DNA of 48,071 bases from an uncultured Lentisphaerota bacterium. Lineage in GTDB: Bacteria; Verrucomicrobiota; Kiritimatiellia; RFP12; UBA1067. The notes beneath the pieces were generated by a model. The model searched no databases, was not told the DNA's origin, and was given only the letters and a program-made list of their open reading frames with translations. A program made the position numbers and the translations under genes. Position 1 is the stretch's first letter. Every line of letters starts with the position of its first letter. Below are positions 1-7,503 of the stretch, piece after piece. Location: NCBI GenBank assembly GCA_900320225.1, contig ONRL01000039.1, forward strand, positions 1-48,071, in the 5' to 3' direction.

Positions 1-53
1 AGCCGCCGCCTGTGCGCGGAACGCGGCCACCTGGCTTTCCGCAGGGATTTCCT

Positions 54-2213
54 TCACCAGCTCACGGACGACCCCGCCGTGGACGAACTCTGCGAGTTGG
101 CAAGCAGGGCGTTGACGACCTTGGCGTAGGAATCGACGACGACCGCGCCGGTGATTTTCTCGGCCAGTGCGCGTTTCGCGTCCGTGTCGGAGACGACCAC
201 GAGCCGTCCGCCGTTCGCGACGAACTCGCGGAGGCGCGGCGAGTCGTCGTCTTTTCTCGGCGAGGGGACCACGATGGCGTCGAGATGCGGGATGTCGTTG
301 GCGTCGATGCTCGAGGCGGCCCGCACGTCGAAGCGCCTGTCGCGGAGGAGCGTCCCGAAGTAGAACTCCGCCGACTTCTTGTCCTTCGCGACGCGGAAGA
401 ACACGGACAGCGCGTCGCGCGTGCGGGTGGTGTCCACCTCGCTCGGCGCGACGCCCGTGAGGAAGCGGATGCCGCCGCGCACGATGTCGAAGTTGGCCTC
501 GCTCTTCTCGGGATGCGGACACGAGACGAACACCTTGCCCTTGCCGACGCGTCCGCCGACGAACGCGGCCTTGCCGAGCATGTCCGCCACGGGCTTGGGC
601 GAGCACGTGTTGATGAGGCGGCCGCCGTAGCGTCCGAACACCTTGACGTCCGTATCCGCGTCCGGCTTGCCCGGGATGAGCGCGGGGCCGCCCCAGTACA
701 TGACGGTGCGGTTGGTGAGGGACGCGCCGAGCGCCTCGCGTCCCTCGTCGGTGAAGTCGACCTTGATGGGCGCCCAGCCCCGGTAGTGTGCGGGCTCGTC
801 GTCGCGGAAAGGCACGAGCCCCACGCGGCAGCGGCTGAACTTCGTGGCGTCGTAGGGCTGGGAGGCGAGGAACGCGCCTGCGCAGATGCCGTAGTAGCGG
901 CCGCCGCCGGTCACGAAGCGCCGCAGCGCCTCCACGCCGGTCGGGCCGAGGTGTTCGTACTGCGCCCGGCAGCCGCCGCCCGGCTGGACGAGAAGATCGA
1001 CGTTTGCGAGCGCGCCCGCGCGGTAGTCCGCCGCGTCGAGGATCGTCAGCTCGTACTCCGGCGCGAGCGCCAGCAGCGCGGCGACGGGGAAGCACGAGCC
1101 GCCCGTGTCGTTGTAGATTGCCGCGCGGAGCGGTTTCGCGACTTTCTTCGGGAACGGCGCGGGCGCGGGGGCGGGTTCCGCCGCGAGACGCCGCAGGGAG
1201 GCGAGCGCCGCCGTGCCGTCGTCTGTGAACGTGGCGGGGTCGATCACCGTGTCGAGATGCCGGCGCGCCCCCTCCTCCAGCGTGGCGGCCGAAACCGGCA
1301 CCACGTCGAACTCCGCCGCGCGGACGAGCCGCTGGATGAACCGCGCGGACGCGATGCCGAACTTGTTGCCGCACCGGCACCCGACGGTCAGCTGTCCGCG
1401 CCGCCGCTGCGGATACGTCCACGTGACCTCGCGTCCCGTTACGTAGCGGAACGCGCCGCGCAGGGCGGAATGGTCGTCTACGTCCATTTCGGGATGGACG
1501 GCGAACACGAAGACGCGTCCCTTGCCGTATGTCCCCGCCAGCGCCGCCGCCTGTCCGGCCTTCGACGGACGCTGCTTGTCCGTCTGGGCGTTGATGTCGC
1601 CCGCGTAGGTGGCGACGACCTCGATCGCGTCGTTCGTGGCCGTACGCGCCGGCACGGGCACGGGGCCGCGGCTGAACTTGATGCGCATATTGCCTTTTTT
1701 GATGCCGGCGAGCGCCTCGGCGCGTTCGTTGAAGTGAATGTTCAGCTCGGCCCGGTCCTGTCCGCCGCCCGCCGCGCCGAAGGTGTACGGCACGAAGCCG
1801 AGCATCACCGGGCGGGCCTTGTTCGGCGCCATGACGAGGCAGCAGCCCGCGCACGTGCCGATGTAGCCGCCCCCGCGCGCGACGAATTTCTTGATTCGGT
1901 CCCGCCCGGCCGCGCCCAACGTCTTGGCCATGGTGACGGAACTGCCGCCGGGCACGATCAGCGTATCCACGCCGTCGAGCGCGCCGCCGCGAATGGCGTC
2001 GGCGTCCACGGGAACGGTCTCCGCGTCCTTGGCAAGGGCCGTGAGCTCGAGCCACCGGAACACGCCGATTCCGCGCGCGCCGTCACCGACGTAGACGGCC
2101 AGCCGCAACGGGCGTTCCGGCGCGGAAACCGGTGAAAAGGCGCAGCAGCCGCCGATTGCCAATAGCGCCGCCGCGAGGACGGCAATACCGGCATGTCGTC
2201 TCGTTGTCAACAT
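54..2213 (-). CDS. Lipoprotein with tandem BPL_N (glutamine amidotransferase-like) domains
   Basis: Exported protein of unknown substrate. The start at 2213 was chosen because GGGAGG lies about 10 nt upstream and the next residues form a signal peptide ending in a lipobox (LLAIGGC). Two copies of the class I amidotransferase-like fold follow, each with a PGG loop and a nucleophile-elbow cysteine: V-P-G-G-S then GTCAGCCL in the first, V-Q-P-G-G then GICAGAFL in the second. A third, shorter copy (IVVPSPRKDD, then FVANGGRLVVVSD) lacks the cysteine elbow. Such BPL_N domains resemble the N-terminus of eukaryotic biotin-protein ligase, and bacterial secreted copies have no settled function. The C-terminus is odd: after ...VVNALLAN the annotated frame stops quickly at 54, whereas another frame stays open to base 1 and reads like protein (REFVHGG-like, then ELVKEIPAESQVAAF). 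The gene is therefore probably frameshifted near 85-105 and continues past the window edge. Confidence 0.75.
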   Translation of the reverse strand: MLTTRRHAGIAVLAAALLAIGGCCAFSPVSAPERPLRLAVYVGDGARGIGVFRWLELTALAKDAETVPVDADAIRGGALDGVDTLIVPGGSSVTMAKTLGAAGRDRIKKFVARGGGYIGTCAGCCLVMAPNKARPVMLGFVPYTFGAAGGGQDRAELNIHFNERAEALAGIKKGNMRIKFSRGPVPVPARTATNDAIEVVATYAGDINAQTDKQRPSKAGQAAALAGTYGKGRVFVFAVHPEMDVDDHSALRGAFRYVTGREVTWTYPQRRRGQLTVGCRCGNKFGIASARFIQRLVRAAEFDVVPVSAATLEEGARRHLDTVIDPATFTDDGTAALASLRRLAAEPAPAPAPFPKKVAKPLRAAIYNDTGGSCFPVAALLALAPEYELTILDAADYRAGALANVDLLVQPGGGCRAQYEHLGPTGVEALRRFVTGGGRYYGICAGAFLASQPYDATKFSRCRVGLVPFRDDEPAHYRGWAPIKVDFTDEGREALGASLTNRTVMYWGGPALIPGKPDADTDVKVFGRYGGRLINTCSPKPVADMLGKAAFVGGRVGKGKVFVSCPHPEKSEANFDIVRGGIRFLTGVAPSEVDTTRTRDALSVFFRVAKDKKSAEFYFGTLLRDRRFDVRAASSIDANDIPHLDAIVVPSPRKDDDSPRLREFVANGGRLVVVSDTDAKRALAEKITGAVVVDSYAKVVNALLANSQSSSTAGSSVSW

Positions 2214-2250
2214 GATACGCAACCTCCCGTCTTTCGTTCGGATGGCGATG

Positions 2251-2281
2251 AGTATACCATGTCTGACCTGCCGCATGTCAC
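2251..2281 (-). promoter_or_regulatory. Promoter of the BPL_N lipoprotein gene
   Basis: Reading leftwards, GTGACA (2281-2276) is followed after 19 bp by TATACT (2256-2251) with the TGG extension seen at other promoters here. The predicted start lies about 30 nt before the ribosome-binding site. The GTGACATGCG stretch around the -35 recurs at the promoter near 36430. Confidence 0.5.
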
Positions 2282-2334
2282 CGCAATGTCACTCGCCGGA
2301 ATCCTGTTCTTTTTAGGTAATCTTCAATTCGCGC

Positions 2335-2363
2335 TTGCATGGGCCGCAAGTTTTTGGTATATT
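2335..2363 (+). promoter_or_regulatory. Promoter of rpsL-rpsG
   Basis: TTGCAT (2335-2340), a 17-bp spacer, then TATATT (2358-2363) preceded by TGG. It is followed by a leader of about 30 nt with an AAGTAAGGA ribosome-binding site before rpsL. Confidence 0.65.
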
Positions 2364-2401
2364 ATGCGCTCCGTTTTGGAAAAGTAAGGAAAAAAACATT
2401 C

Positions 2402-2785
2402 ATGCCGACAATTAATCAGCTGATCCGCAAGGGACGTCATCCCCTTGCCACGCATTCGAAATCGCCGGCGCTGAAGGCTTGCCCCCAGCGCCGCGGTGTT
2501 TGTCTGGTCGTCAAGACCATGACGCCCAAGAAGCCGAACTCCGCCCTCCGCAAGGTCGCCCGTGTGCGCCTCACGACCGGCGTCGAAGTGACGGCCTACA
2601 TCCCCGGCGAGGGCCACAACCTCCAGGAGCACAGCGTCGTGCTCGTGCGCGGCGGCCGTGTGAAGGACCTTCCGGGCGTTCGTTACCACATCGTGCGTGG
2701 CGTGTTGGACTCGCTGGGCGTCTCCGGGCGCAATCGCAGCCGTTCCAAATACGGCGTGAAGCGTCAGAAGGAAGAGAAGAAGTAA
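2402..2785 (+). CDS. rpsL: 30S ribosomal protein S12 (uS12)
   Basis: Core small-subunit protein of the decoding centre. The start [12 protein letters not shown] is the universal S12 N-terminus, so upstream in-frame codons are not used. The conserved blocks [30 protein letters not shown] and [28 protein letters not shown] are all present, including the lysines of the streptomycin-binding loops. The 127-residue length is normal. A gap of only 10 nt separates it from rpsG, so the two form one transcript. The fusA/tuf genes that usually follow are absent: a terminator comes directly after rpsG. Confidence 0.98.
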   Translation: MPTINQLIRKGRHPLATHSKSPALKACPQRRGVCLVVKTMTPKKPNSALRKVARVRLTTGVEVTAYIPGEGHNLQEHSVVLVRGGRVKDLPGVRYHIVRGVLDSLGVSGRNRSRSKYGVKRQKEEKK

Positions 2786-2795
2786 GGGTTAAGCC

Positions 2796-3317
2796 ATGTC
2801 CAGACGCGCAAAGAAGATTGAGAAGCGGGTCTCCGTCGACCCGAAGTACAATTCCGAGCTGATCGCCCACATCATCCGCATCATCATGAAGGATGGCAAG
2901 AAGACGACGGCCGAGAAGATCGTATACGGCGCCATTGAGAAGATCAAGGCCGAAGTCGAGAAGAGCCCGGACAAGTTCGTGGCGGGCGAAGGCGACCAGA
3001 AGGCGGCCGTCACCGATCCGCTGGAGATCATCTCCGCCGCCATCGAGAACATGAAGCCGAAGGTCGAGGTGAAGACCCGTCGCGTGGGCGGCACCACGTA
3101 TCCGGTTCCCGTGCCGATCAACGAGGTGCGCCAGCTCTCGCTCGCGCTCCGCTGGATGACCACGTTCGCTGCCGGTCGCCACGGCATGGGCATGCCCGCC
3201 GCCGTCGCCGCCGAGATCGTGGATGCGTTCCAGGGCCAGGGCAACGTCATCAAGAAGCGCGACGACGTCCACAAGATGGCGGCCGCGAACAAGGCTTTCG
3301 CGCACTACGCGTGGTAA
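2796..3317 (+). CDS. rpsG: 30S ribosomal protein S7 (uS7)
   Basis: Primary rRNA-binding protein that nucleates assembly of the 30S head. It begins MSRRAKKIEKR and carries the S7 core (family motif AIENMKPKVEVKTRRVGG, then YPVPVPINEVRQLSLALRW). At 173 residues it exceeds the usual 156, mainly through an acidic/lysine-rich insert after the first helices (around residues 54-70, KSPDKFVAGEGDQKAAV). It is the second gene of the rpsL transcript and the last one: a stable hairpin follows 25 nt downstream. Confidence 0.97.
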   Translation: MSRRAKKIEKRVSVDPKYNSELIAHIIRIIMKDGKKTTAEKIVYGAIEKIKAEVEKSPDKFVAGEGDQKAAVTDPLEIISAAIENMKPKVEVKTRRVGGTTYPVPVPINEVRQLSLALRWMTTFAAGRHGMGMPAAVAAEIVDAFQGQGNVIKKRDDVHKMAAANKAFAHYAW

Positions 3318-3341
3318 GCCGGAAGGCACTTTTCCAAAACA

Positions 3342-3384
3342 GCGAAGAAGCCGGGGCGTTGGCCTCGGCTTCTTTCGCATTTCT
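3342..3384 (+). terminator. Hairpin terminator after rpsG
   Basis: A stem of about 16 bp (3342-3357 with 3362-3378) with a GTTG loop, one G-T wobble and one bulged T. It is followed by ATTTCT. The stem is GC-rich near the loop and the tail is weakly T-rich, consistent with Rho-independent termination of the ribosomal operon. Confidence 0.6.
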
Positions 3385-3400
3385 AGCCGAGGGAATTTTA

Positions 3401-3472
3401 GCCGCAAAGAACACAAAGAGCACAAAGACTTGGGTAGACTTTGACCTATGTGATCTATGTGTCCTTTGTGGC
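3401..3472. repeat. Imperfect inverted repeat built of CACAAAG words
   Basis: The left arm (3401-3430) is made of 9-nt units of the type ACACAAAGA. The right arm (3444-3472) is an imperfect inverted copy (GCCACAAAGGACACATAGAT on the other strand). The two arms could fold into a long hairpin between rpsG and the end of rsmA, and the right arm abuts the rsmA stop codon. Similar CACAAAGAA-word hairpins are, to my knowledge, dispersed in environmental bacterial genomes; I cannot check copy number here. Confidence 0.5.
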
Positions 3473-4311
3473 TAGATGCCCTGGGGTTCCAAGTTGTCCA
3501 CGAAGGCGATCCAGTCGGCGTTGGAGAGCTGTTCGGCGCGGGCGGTTGACTGGACGAGGCCCTTGAAGATCGCGCCGAGCTGTTTGCGGCGGTGCTCGAA
3601 GGCCTGTTTCGTGATTTGACGGAAGCGTGCTCGCCATTCGGGGAAACGCGCATCGTTGCGGTGGTGGCGCGTGAGGCGCACCACGGTGGAACCGATTTCG
3701 GGTCGCGGCCAGAAGCAGGAAGCCTTGACGGCACGTACGAGCTGGACGTCGTAGTCGAGCTGCACCCACACGCCCGCGAGACCGCGCGCCTTGGAGCCGG
3801 GGCCGGCCGCGAGTCGTTCTGCGACTTCCGTCTGCACGAGCACGACGGCGGTTTCGGGGGCGGCGGACGCGCCGGATTCGGACGCGCAGGAGCGCGTCCC
3901 TCCCGTGCGTTGCGTGAGTTCGAGGAGGATGCGCGTGCCAGCCTGGTAGGGGAGGTTGGAAACGAGGGAGGGGAAGCCGTCGCAGGCGCCTTCCTTGATG
4001 AGGTCGAGTGCGTCGCCGGCGCGGACGGTGAGGTCGGGCGGGTTGCCGAGCGCCTCGGCGAGACGTTCGGCGAGCACGGGGTCTTTCTCGATGGCGGTTA
4101 CGGCGTAGCCGCGGCGGAGCATCTCCTCCGTCAGCACGCCGAGACCGGGGCCGATTTCCAGCACGCGCGCGCCGGGTGGGAGCGCGGCGGCGTCCACGAT
4201 GGCCTCGAGGGCGTTGCGGTCCACGAGAAAATTCTGCCCCAGCACCTTGTTCGGGTGGAACCCGTGGTCGATGCACCACGCCTTGACCTGACTGGGGCTC
4301 GTCAGGTTCAT
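3472..4311 (-). CDS. rsmA: 16S rRNA dimethyladenosine transferase
   Basis: KsgA-family methyltransferase that dimethylates two adjacent adenines in the terminal helix of 16S rRNA. It shows the family start VLGQNFLVD, the SAM-binding motif VLEIGPGLGVLTEEML, the acidic residue in VTAIEKD and the catalytic SNLPY. The start ATG at 4311 overlaps the stop of the upstream isomerase gene by one base (TGATG), so the two are translationally coupled; the surA-rsmA pairing is also known in enterobacteria. An unusual loop, LTQRTGGTRSCASESGASAA, sits right after the NLPY strand. It is encoded by a copy of the dispersed palindromic repeat at 3877-3905. The frame stays open, so the protein tolerates the insert. 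Confidence 0.95.
   Translation of the reverse strand: MNLTSPSQVKAWCIDHGFHPNKVLGQNFLVDRNALEAIVDAAALPPGARVLEIGPGLGVLTEEMLRRGYAVTAIEKDPVLAERLAEALGNPPDLTVRAGDALDLIKEGACDGFPSLVSNLPYQAGTRILLELTQRTGGTRSCASESGASAAPETAVVLVQTEVAERLAAGPGSKARGLAGVWVQLDYDVQLVRAVKASCFWPRPEIGSTVVRLTRHHRNDARFPEWRARFRQITKQAFEHRRKQLGAIFKGLVQSTARAEQLSNADWIAFVDNLEPQGI
3877..3905 (-). repeat. Palindromic repeat module inside rsmA
   Basis: Identical over 29 nt (reverse orientation) to 11461-11489 in purN. It consists of CGGGAGG, then a hairpin with stem GGACGCGC/GCGCGTCC and loop TCCT, then GAA. In rsmA it is translated as G-G-T-R-S-C-A-S-E. Confidence 0.85.
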
Positions 4312-5270
4312 CACTTGTCTTCGGGGAAGGGGTATATCTTGATGAACGCGGCGTCGCGGAGGCGCTGGATCCAGGCCCGGTAGGCCTCTTTCCCGAGTTT
4401 CTTCTTCACGTTGCGCTCGACGTCTTCGTAGGCTTCGGCGAACGAAAGCTCCTGGGCGGCGGTTTCGGCGTCCTTGCGCACGATGAAGCCCCAGCCGTCG
4501 AGGTCGACGAGCTTGGAGAACTCGCCTACCTTGAGCGAGGCGATCGTCTTGGCGATTTCCGGGCGGAACGCCTCCTCGGGGTTGACGTCCTTCCACGCGC
4601 CGCCGTCCTTCGCATGGGAGTCGGCTGAGAACTGGCGGGCGAGGTCCGCGAAATCCTCTCCCTTCTCGAGGCGGGCGAGGATCTCCTCGCCGCGGGTGGA
4701 GACCGGCGGGGCCTTCTTGTCTCCGGCGTCGGCTGGCTTGAGCAGGATCACGCTCACCGAACTCTTCGCCTCCTTGCGGTAGAGGTGCTTGTTCTCCTTG
4801 TACTCGCGGGCCATGTCCGCCGGCGTGGCGGTGACGTACTTTTCCACGAACTGCTGGCGCATGGAGGTCACGATCATGTCGTCCCGGATCATGTTGCGCC
4901 ATTCGGTGAGGGGCGTCTTGATCTGCGTGAGCATGGCGTTGAGCTTGTTCATGTCGCCGTCGAACTTTTCCTTCACGATGTCGCGGATGCGCCCGTCGAC
5001 CACCCATTCCGGGAAAGTCACCTTCTTTTCGGCCGCGAGCTGGAGGATGAGCCGGCGCTCGACGAGGAACTCCACGGCGTTGCTGTAGACGGCCTTGAAG
5101 TCGTCGCCCGGCGCGGGAAGCGCGCCGCGGCGCTTCATGTCGCCGATCGCGGTGCCGACGTCGTCCACGGTGATGACCGCGTCGTTGACTTTGGCGGCCA
5201 GGCCGTCGAGAACCACGCCGTGCGCGCACGCGCAGGCGAGGAGGGCTAATGTGAGGAACGCTGTTTTCAT
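4311..5270 (-). CDS. Periplasmic parvulin-type peptidyl-prolyl isomerase (SurA/PpiC-like)
   Basis: Exported chaperone/prolyl isomerase for envelope proteins. The N-terminal signal peptide is MKTAFLTLALLACACAHG. A SurA-type N-terminal chaperone region follows (LAAKVNDAVITVDDV ... VEFLVERRLILQLA), then one rotamase domain (VSVILLKPAD ... GEDFADLARQFSADSHAKDGGAWKDV ... GWGFIVRKD). At 319 residues it has a single parvulin domain where E. coli SurA has two. The start at 5270 is preferred over 5279 because the latter lies inside the -10 box. The promoter places transcription initiation at about 5271, so the mRNA appears leaderless. rsmA follows with a one-base overlap. Confidence 0.85.
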   Translation of the reverse strand: MKTAFLTLALLACACAHGVVLDGLAAKVNDAVITVDDVGTAIGDMKRRGALPAPGDDFKAVYSNAVEFLVERRLILQLAAEKKVTFPEWVVDGRIRDIVKEKFDGDMNKLNAMLTQIKTPLTEWRNMIRDDMIVTSMRQQFVEKYVTATPADMAREYKENKHLYRKEAKSSVSVILLKPADAGDKKAPPVSTRGEEILARLEKGEDFADLARQFSADSHAKDGGAWKDVNPEEAFRPEIAKTIASLKVGEFSKLVDLDGWGFIVRKDAETAAQELSFAEAYEDVERNVKKKLGKEAYRAWIQRLRDAAFIKIYPFPEDK

Positions 5271-5277
5271 GGCGCGC

Positions 5278-5307
5278 ATTATACCATTTTCGCCCGCTTG
5301 CGCGCAA
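5278..5307 (-). promoter_or_regulatory. Promoter of the PPIase-rsmA operon (leaderless)
   Basis: TTGCGC (5307-5302), an 18-bp spacer, then TATAAT (5283-5278) preceded by TGG. Seven bases separate the -10 from the ATG at 5270, so the start codon is essentially the first codon of the transcript. Confidence 0.65.
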
Positions 5308-5312
5308 GCCCC

Positions 5313-5341
5313 TTGCGCGCACGACGTAATTCTGGTAAACT
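5313..5341 (+). promoter_or_regulatory. Promoter of hisG
   Basis: TTGCGC (5313-5318), a 17-bp spacer, then TAAACT (5336-5341) with TGG before it. It lies back to back with the PPIase promoter. A TTTCGGAGAAA ribosome-binding region precedes the hisG ATG. Confidence 0.6.
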
Positions 5342-5373
5342 ATGCGCTTTCAGGTTTCGGAGAAATTTAAGAA

Positions 5374-6243
5374 ATGGCAATCGTACTCGGCCTGCCGAAG
5401 GGCAGTTTACAGGAATCGACCTTCGCGCTGTTCAAGCGCGCGGGGTTCACCGTCACATGCTCGTCGCGCTCCTACATCCCCTCGATCGACGACCCGGAGA
5501 TCAAGTGCCGGCTGCTGCGTCCGCAGGAGATGAGCCGCTACGTGGAGCTCGGACTCCTCGACGCGGGCATCTGCGGGTACGACTGGGTGTACGAGAACGG
5601 CAGCGACGTGCAGGAGGTGTGCGAGCTCAACTACTCCAAGGCCACGTCCAACCCCGTGCGCTGGGTGCTCGCGGTGCCGAACGACTCGAAGATCAAGAGC
5701 GTGAAGGACCTCGCGGGCAAGCGCATCTCCTCCGAGGCGGTGGGCCTCGTGAAGCGCTACCTGAAGCAGAACGGCGTGAAGGCGGACGTGGAGTTCAGCT
5801 GGGGCGCCACCGAGGTGAAGGCCCCGGAGCTCGTGGACGCGATCGTGGACCTCACGGAGACGGGCAGCTCGCTGCGCGCGAACAACCTGCGCATCGTCGA
5901 CACGATCCTCACGTCCACCACGCGCCTGATCGCGAACAAGAAAGCGTGGAAGAACCGGGCGAAGCACGCGAAGCTCGAGCAGCTGAAGATGCTGCTTCTG
6001 GGCGCGCTCGACGCGCAGAAGCGCGTGCTCCTCAAGCTCAACGCCCCCGCGAAGAAGCTGGACAAGGTCACGGCCGCGCTGCCGGCCCTGCACGCCCCCA
6101 CGGTGAACAAGCTCAACGACGCGGACTGGTTCGCCGTCGAGAGCGTGGTGGAGGAGCGCCTGGTGCGCGACCTCATCCCCGTCCTGCGCGCCGCCGGCGC
6201 CACGGGCATCATCGAGCTGCCGCTCAACAAGGTCATTTTCTAA
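5374..6243 (+). CDS. hisG: ATP phosphoribosyltransferase, long form
   Basis: Catalyses the first step of histidine synthesis, joining ATP and PRPP. The N-terminus MAIVLGLPKGSLQ matches the family, and the PRPP-binding loop is visible as VDLTETGSSLRANNLR (around residues 166-181). The 289-residue length and the C-terminal ACT-like extension (KVTAALPALHAPTVNKLND ... GATGIIELPLNKVIF) place it in the long, histidine-feedback-regulated class that does not need HisZ. No other his gene is nearby. A bS22-like gene follows 41 nt downstream, probably on the same transcript. Confidence 0.95.
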   Translation: MAIVLGLPKGSLQESTFALFKRAGFTVTCSSRSYIPSIDDPEIKCRLLRPQEMSRYVELGLLDAGICGYDWVYENGSDVQEVCELNYSKATSNPVRWVLAVPNDSKIKSVKDLAGKRISSEAVGLVKRYLKQNGVKADVEFSWGATEVKAPELVDAIVDLTETGSSLRANNLRIVDTILTSTTRLIANKKAWKNRAKHAKLEQLKMLLLGALDAQKRVLLKLNAPAKKLDKVTAALPALHAPTVNKLNDADWFAVESVVEERLVRDLIPVLRAAGATGIIELPLNKVIF

Positions 6244-6284
6244 CAACCTCAAATCTGAACAACAAACCAGAAAAGGAGAACGCG

Positions 6285-6374
6285 ATGGGTTCCATCAAGA
6301 AGAAGCGCCGCAAGAAAATGTCGAAGCACAAGTACGACAAGCGGATGAAGGCGCAGCGCCACAAGAACAAGTAA
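6285..6374 (+). CDS. bS22 / AURKAIP1-COX24-type mini ribosomal protein
   Basis: A 29-residue, extremely basic protein beginning MGSIKKKRRKKMSKHKYDKR. It matches the short AURKAIP1/COX24 family (mitochondrial mS38; called bS22 in mycobacterial ribosomes), whose bacterial members start MGSV-KKRRKRM-KKKHRK. Those proteins bind rRNA near the decoding region. AAAAGGAG lies 7-8 nt before the ATG. The gene is short enough to be missed by length-filtered annotation. The hisG upstream gene shares direction and probably the promoter; a paired hairpin region follows. Confidence 0.85.
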   Translation: MGSIKKKRRKKMSKHKYDKRMKAQRHKNK

Positions 6375-6383
6375 GCCCGTCGC

Positions 6384-6490
6384 GGGAAGCGGCAAGAGTG
6401 CCGCTTCCCCGAGGTGTGCAGTTCTCAGGGTTCTTGCAAGAAGGGCTAAGAAGGGCCCATTTTTCGGGGAAGCGGCACTCTTGCCGCTTC
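6384..6490. terminator. Pair of inverted hairpins between convergent genes
   Basis: Two near-perfect hairpins face each other. At 6384-6409, GGGAAGCGGCA is paired with its complement around loop AGAG. At 6469-6490, GAAGCGGCA is paired with its complement around loop CTCT. The second is the reverse complement of the first. They separate the bS22-like gene from the convergent L,D-transpeptidase gene and could terminate both. The same unit recurs at 36642-36710, so this is also a member of the dispersed repeat family. Confidence 0.6.
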
Positions 6491-6497
6491 TCTTGTT

Positions 6498-7496
6498 TTA
6501 CTCGATCACCACGCTGGTGCCGACGTCGCAGAGTTCGCGGAGGCGTACGGCGTTCCAGTTGGAGAGGCGGAAGCAGCCGTGCGATTCCGCGCGGCCGATC
6601 TGCTCGGGCCAGGGCGTGCCGTGGATGCCATAGGTAGGCAGCGAGAGACCGATCCACGCGCGTCCCACGGGGTTGTTGGGACCTGGCGGGTAGATGTATT
6701 TCGAGCCGGTACCGGGCGTGTCGGGCGTATAGGTGTAGTTGGGGTCGGGGATCACCGTGACCACCTGTATCTCGCCGGCGGGCGGACGCTTGTTCTTCTC
6801 GGTCGCGATCGAGCAGGGGAAGAGCGCGAGCAGTTTCCCGTGGCGGTCGAACGCCGTGATCTCGCGGCGGGCGAGCGACACGCGCAGGATGTCCGCCAGC
6901 ACGCGCGGCGCACCGCGTTTCCGGGGCGGTTGGGGGAAGAAGGGAATCTGGATGGCGGTGCCAACGGGCGGATTGGGCCAGCGAACGCCCGGATTGAGGG
7001 CGCGGAGCGTGGCCTCGGCGAGGTGTCCGCGCTCCGCGTACATCTCCAGGAGCGACTGGTAGCCCATCGCGGGAAGGGCGGCCTTCTCGGCGGGTGTGCG
7101 CGGGATGCGCACGAGCGCGCGGCGGTCCTCGGGCGTCACGTAGATCGTCGTGAACAGGTTCGTCTCGCCGGGGAACAGCGTCTCCCACGCCTTCGCCTGG
7201 GCGCTCCGGTCCGGGAAGGGGATCCCTTTCACGGCGCAGTAGGTGGCGAGGGCCACGTCCGTCTTGCGTCCGCACTGGCCGTCGAGCGCGTTTGCCGAGA
7301 AGCCGCGGCGGTCGAGGCAGATCTGGAGCGCGAGGATGTGCCCGCCCGGATACGGCAGGTTCGCCGCAGGGCCGAGCTCGGCGAATGCGGCCTGCGAGGA
7401 GAGACGCACTCGTACGCGCCCGCTTGGCAGGGCGGTCGCCCCACGACCGCCACCAACCAACGCGAGTGCCGCCAGAAAAAGTATGAGGTGTTTCAC
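6498..7496 (-). CDS. L,D-transpeptidase (YkuD family) with peptidoglycan-binding domain
   Basis: Secreted cell-wall enzyme that forms or remodels 3-3 peptidoglycan cross-links. The N-terminal signal peptide is MKHLILFLAALALVGGG. A peptidoglycan-binding domain 1 type segment follows (HILALQICLDRRGFSANALDGQCGRKT) and then a LysM-like stretch (LRALNPGVRWPNPPVGTAIQIPF). The catalytic YkuD domain ends with the HG...SHGCFRL signature, containing the nucleophilic cysteine (YGIHGTPWP, then SHGCFRLSNWNAVRL). The start is GTG at 7496, only 7 nt after the -10 box, so the message appears leaderless. It diverges from metY. Confidence 0.9.
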   Translation of the reverse strand: MKHLILFLAALALVGGGRGATALPSGRVRVRLSSQAAFAELGPAANLPYPGGHILALQICLDRRGFSANALDGQCGRKTDVALATYCAVKGIPFPDRSAQAKAWETLFPGETNLFTTIYVTPEDRRALVRIPRTPAEKAALPAMGYQSLLEMYAERGHLAEATLRALNPGVRWPNPPVGTAIQIPFFPQPPRKRGAPRVLADILRVSLARREITAFDRHGKLLALFPCSIATEKNKRPPAGEIQVVTVIPDPNYTYTPDTPGTGSKYIYPPGPNNPVGRAWIGLSLPTYGIHGTPWPEQIGRAESHGCFRLSNWNAVRLRELCDVGTSVVIE

Positions 7497-7503
7497 GGTT
7501 TGT

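Noticed and set aside
3401-3472. CRISPR-like array from the repeated CACAAAG units
   Set aside because: Units are 9 nt without spacers and form an inverted pair. No cas gene is nearby.
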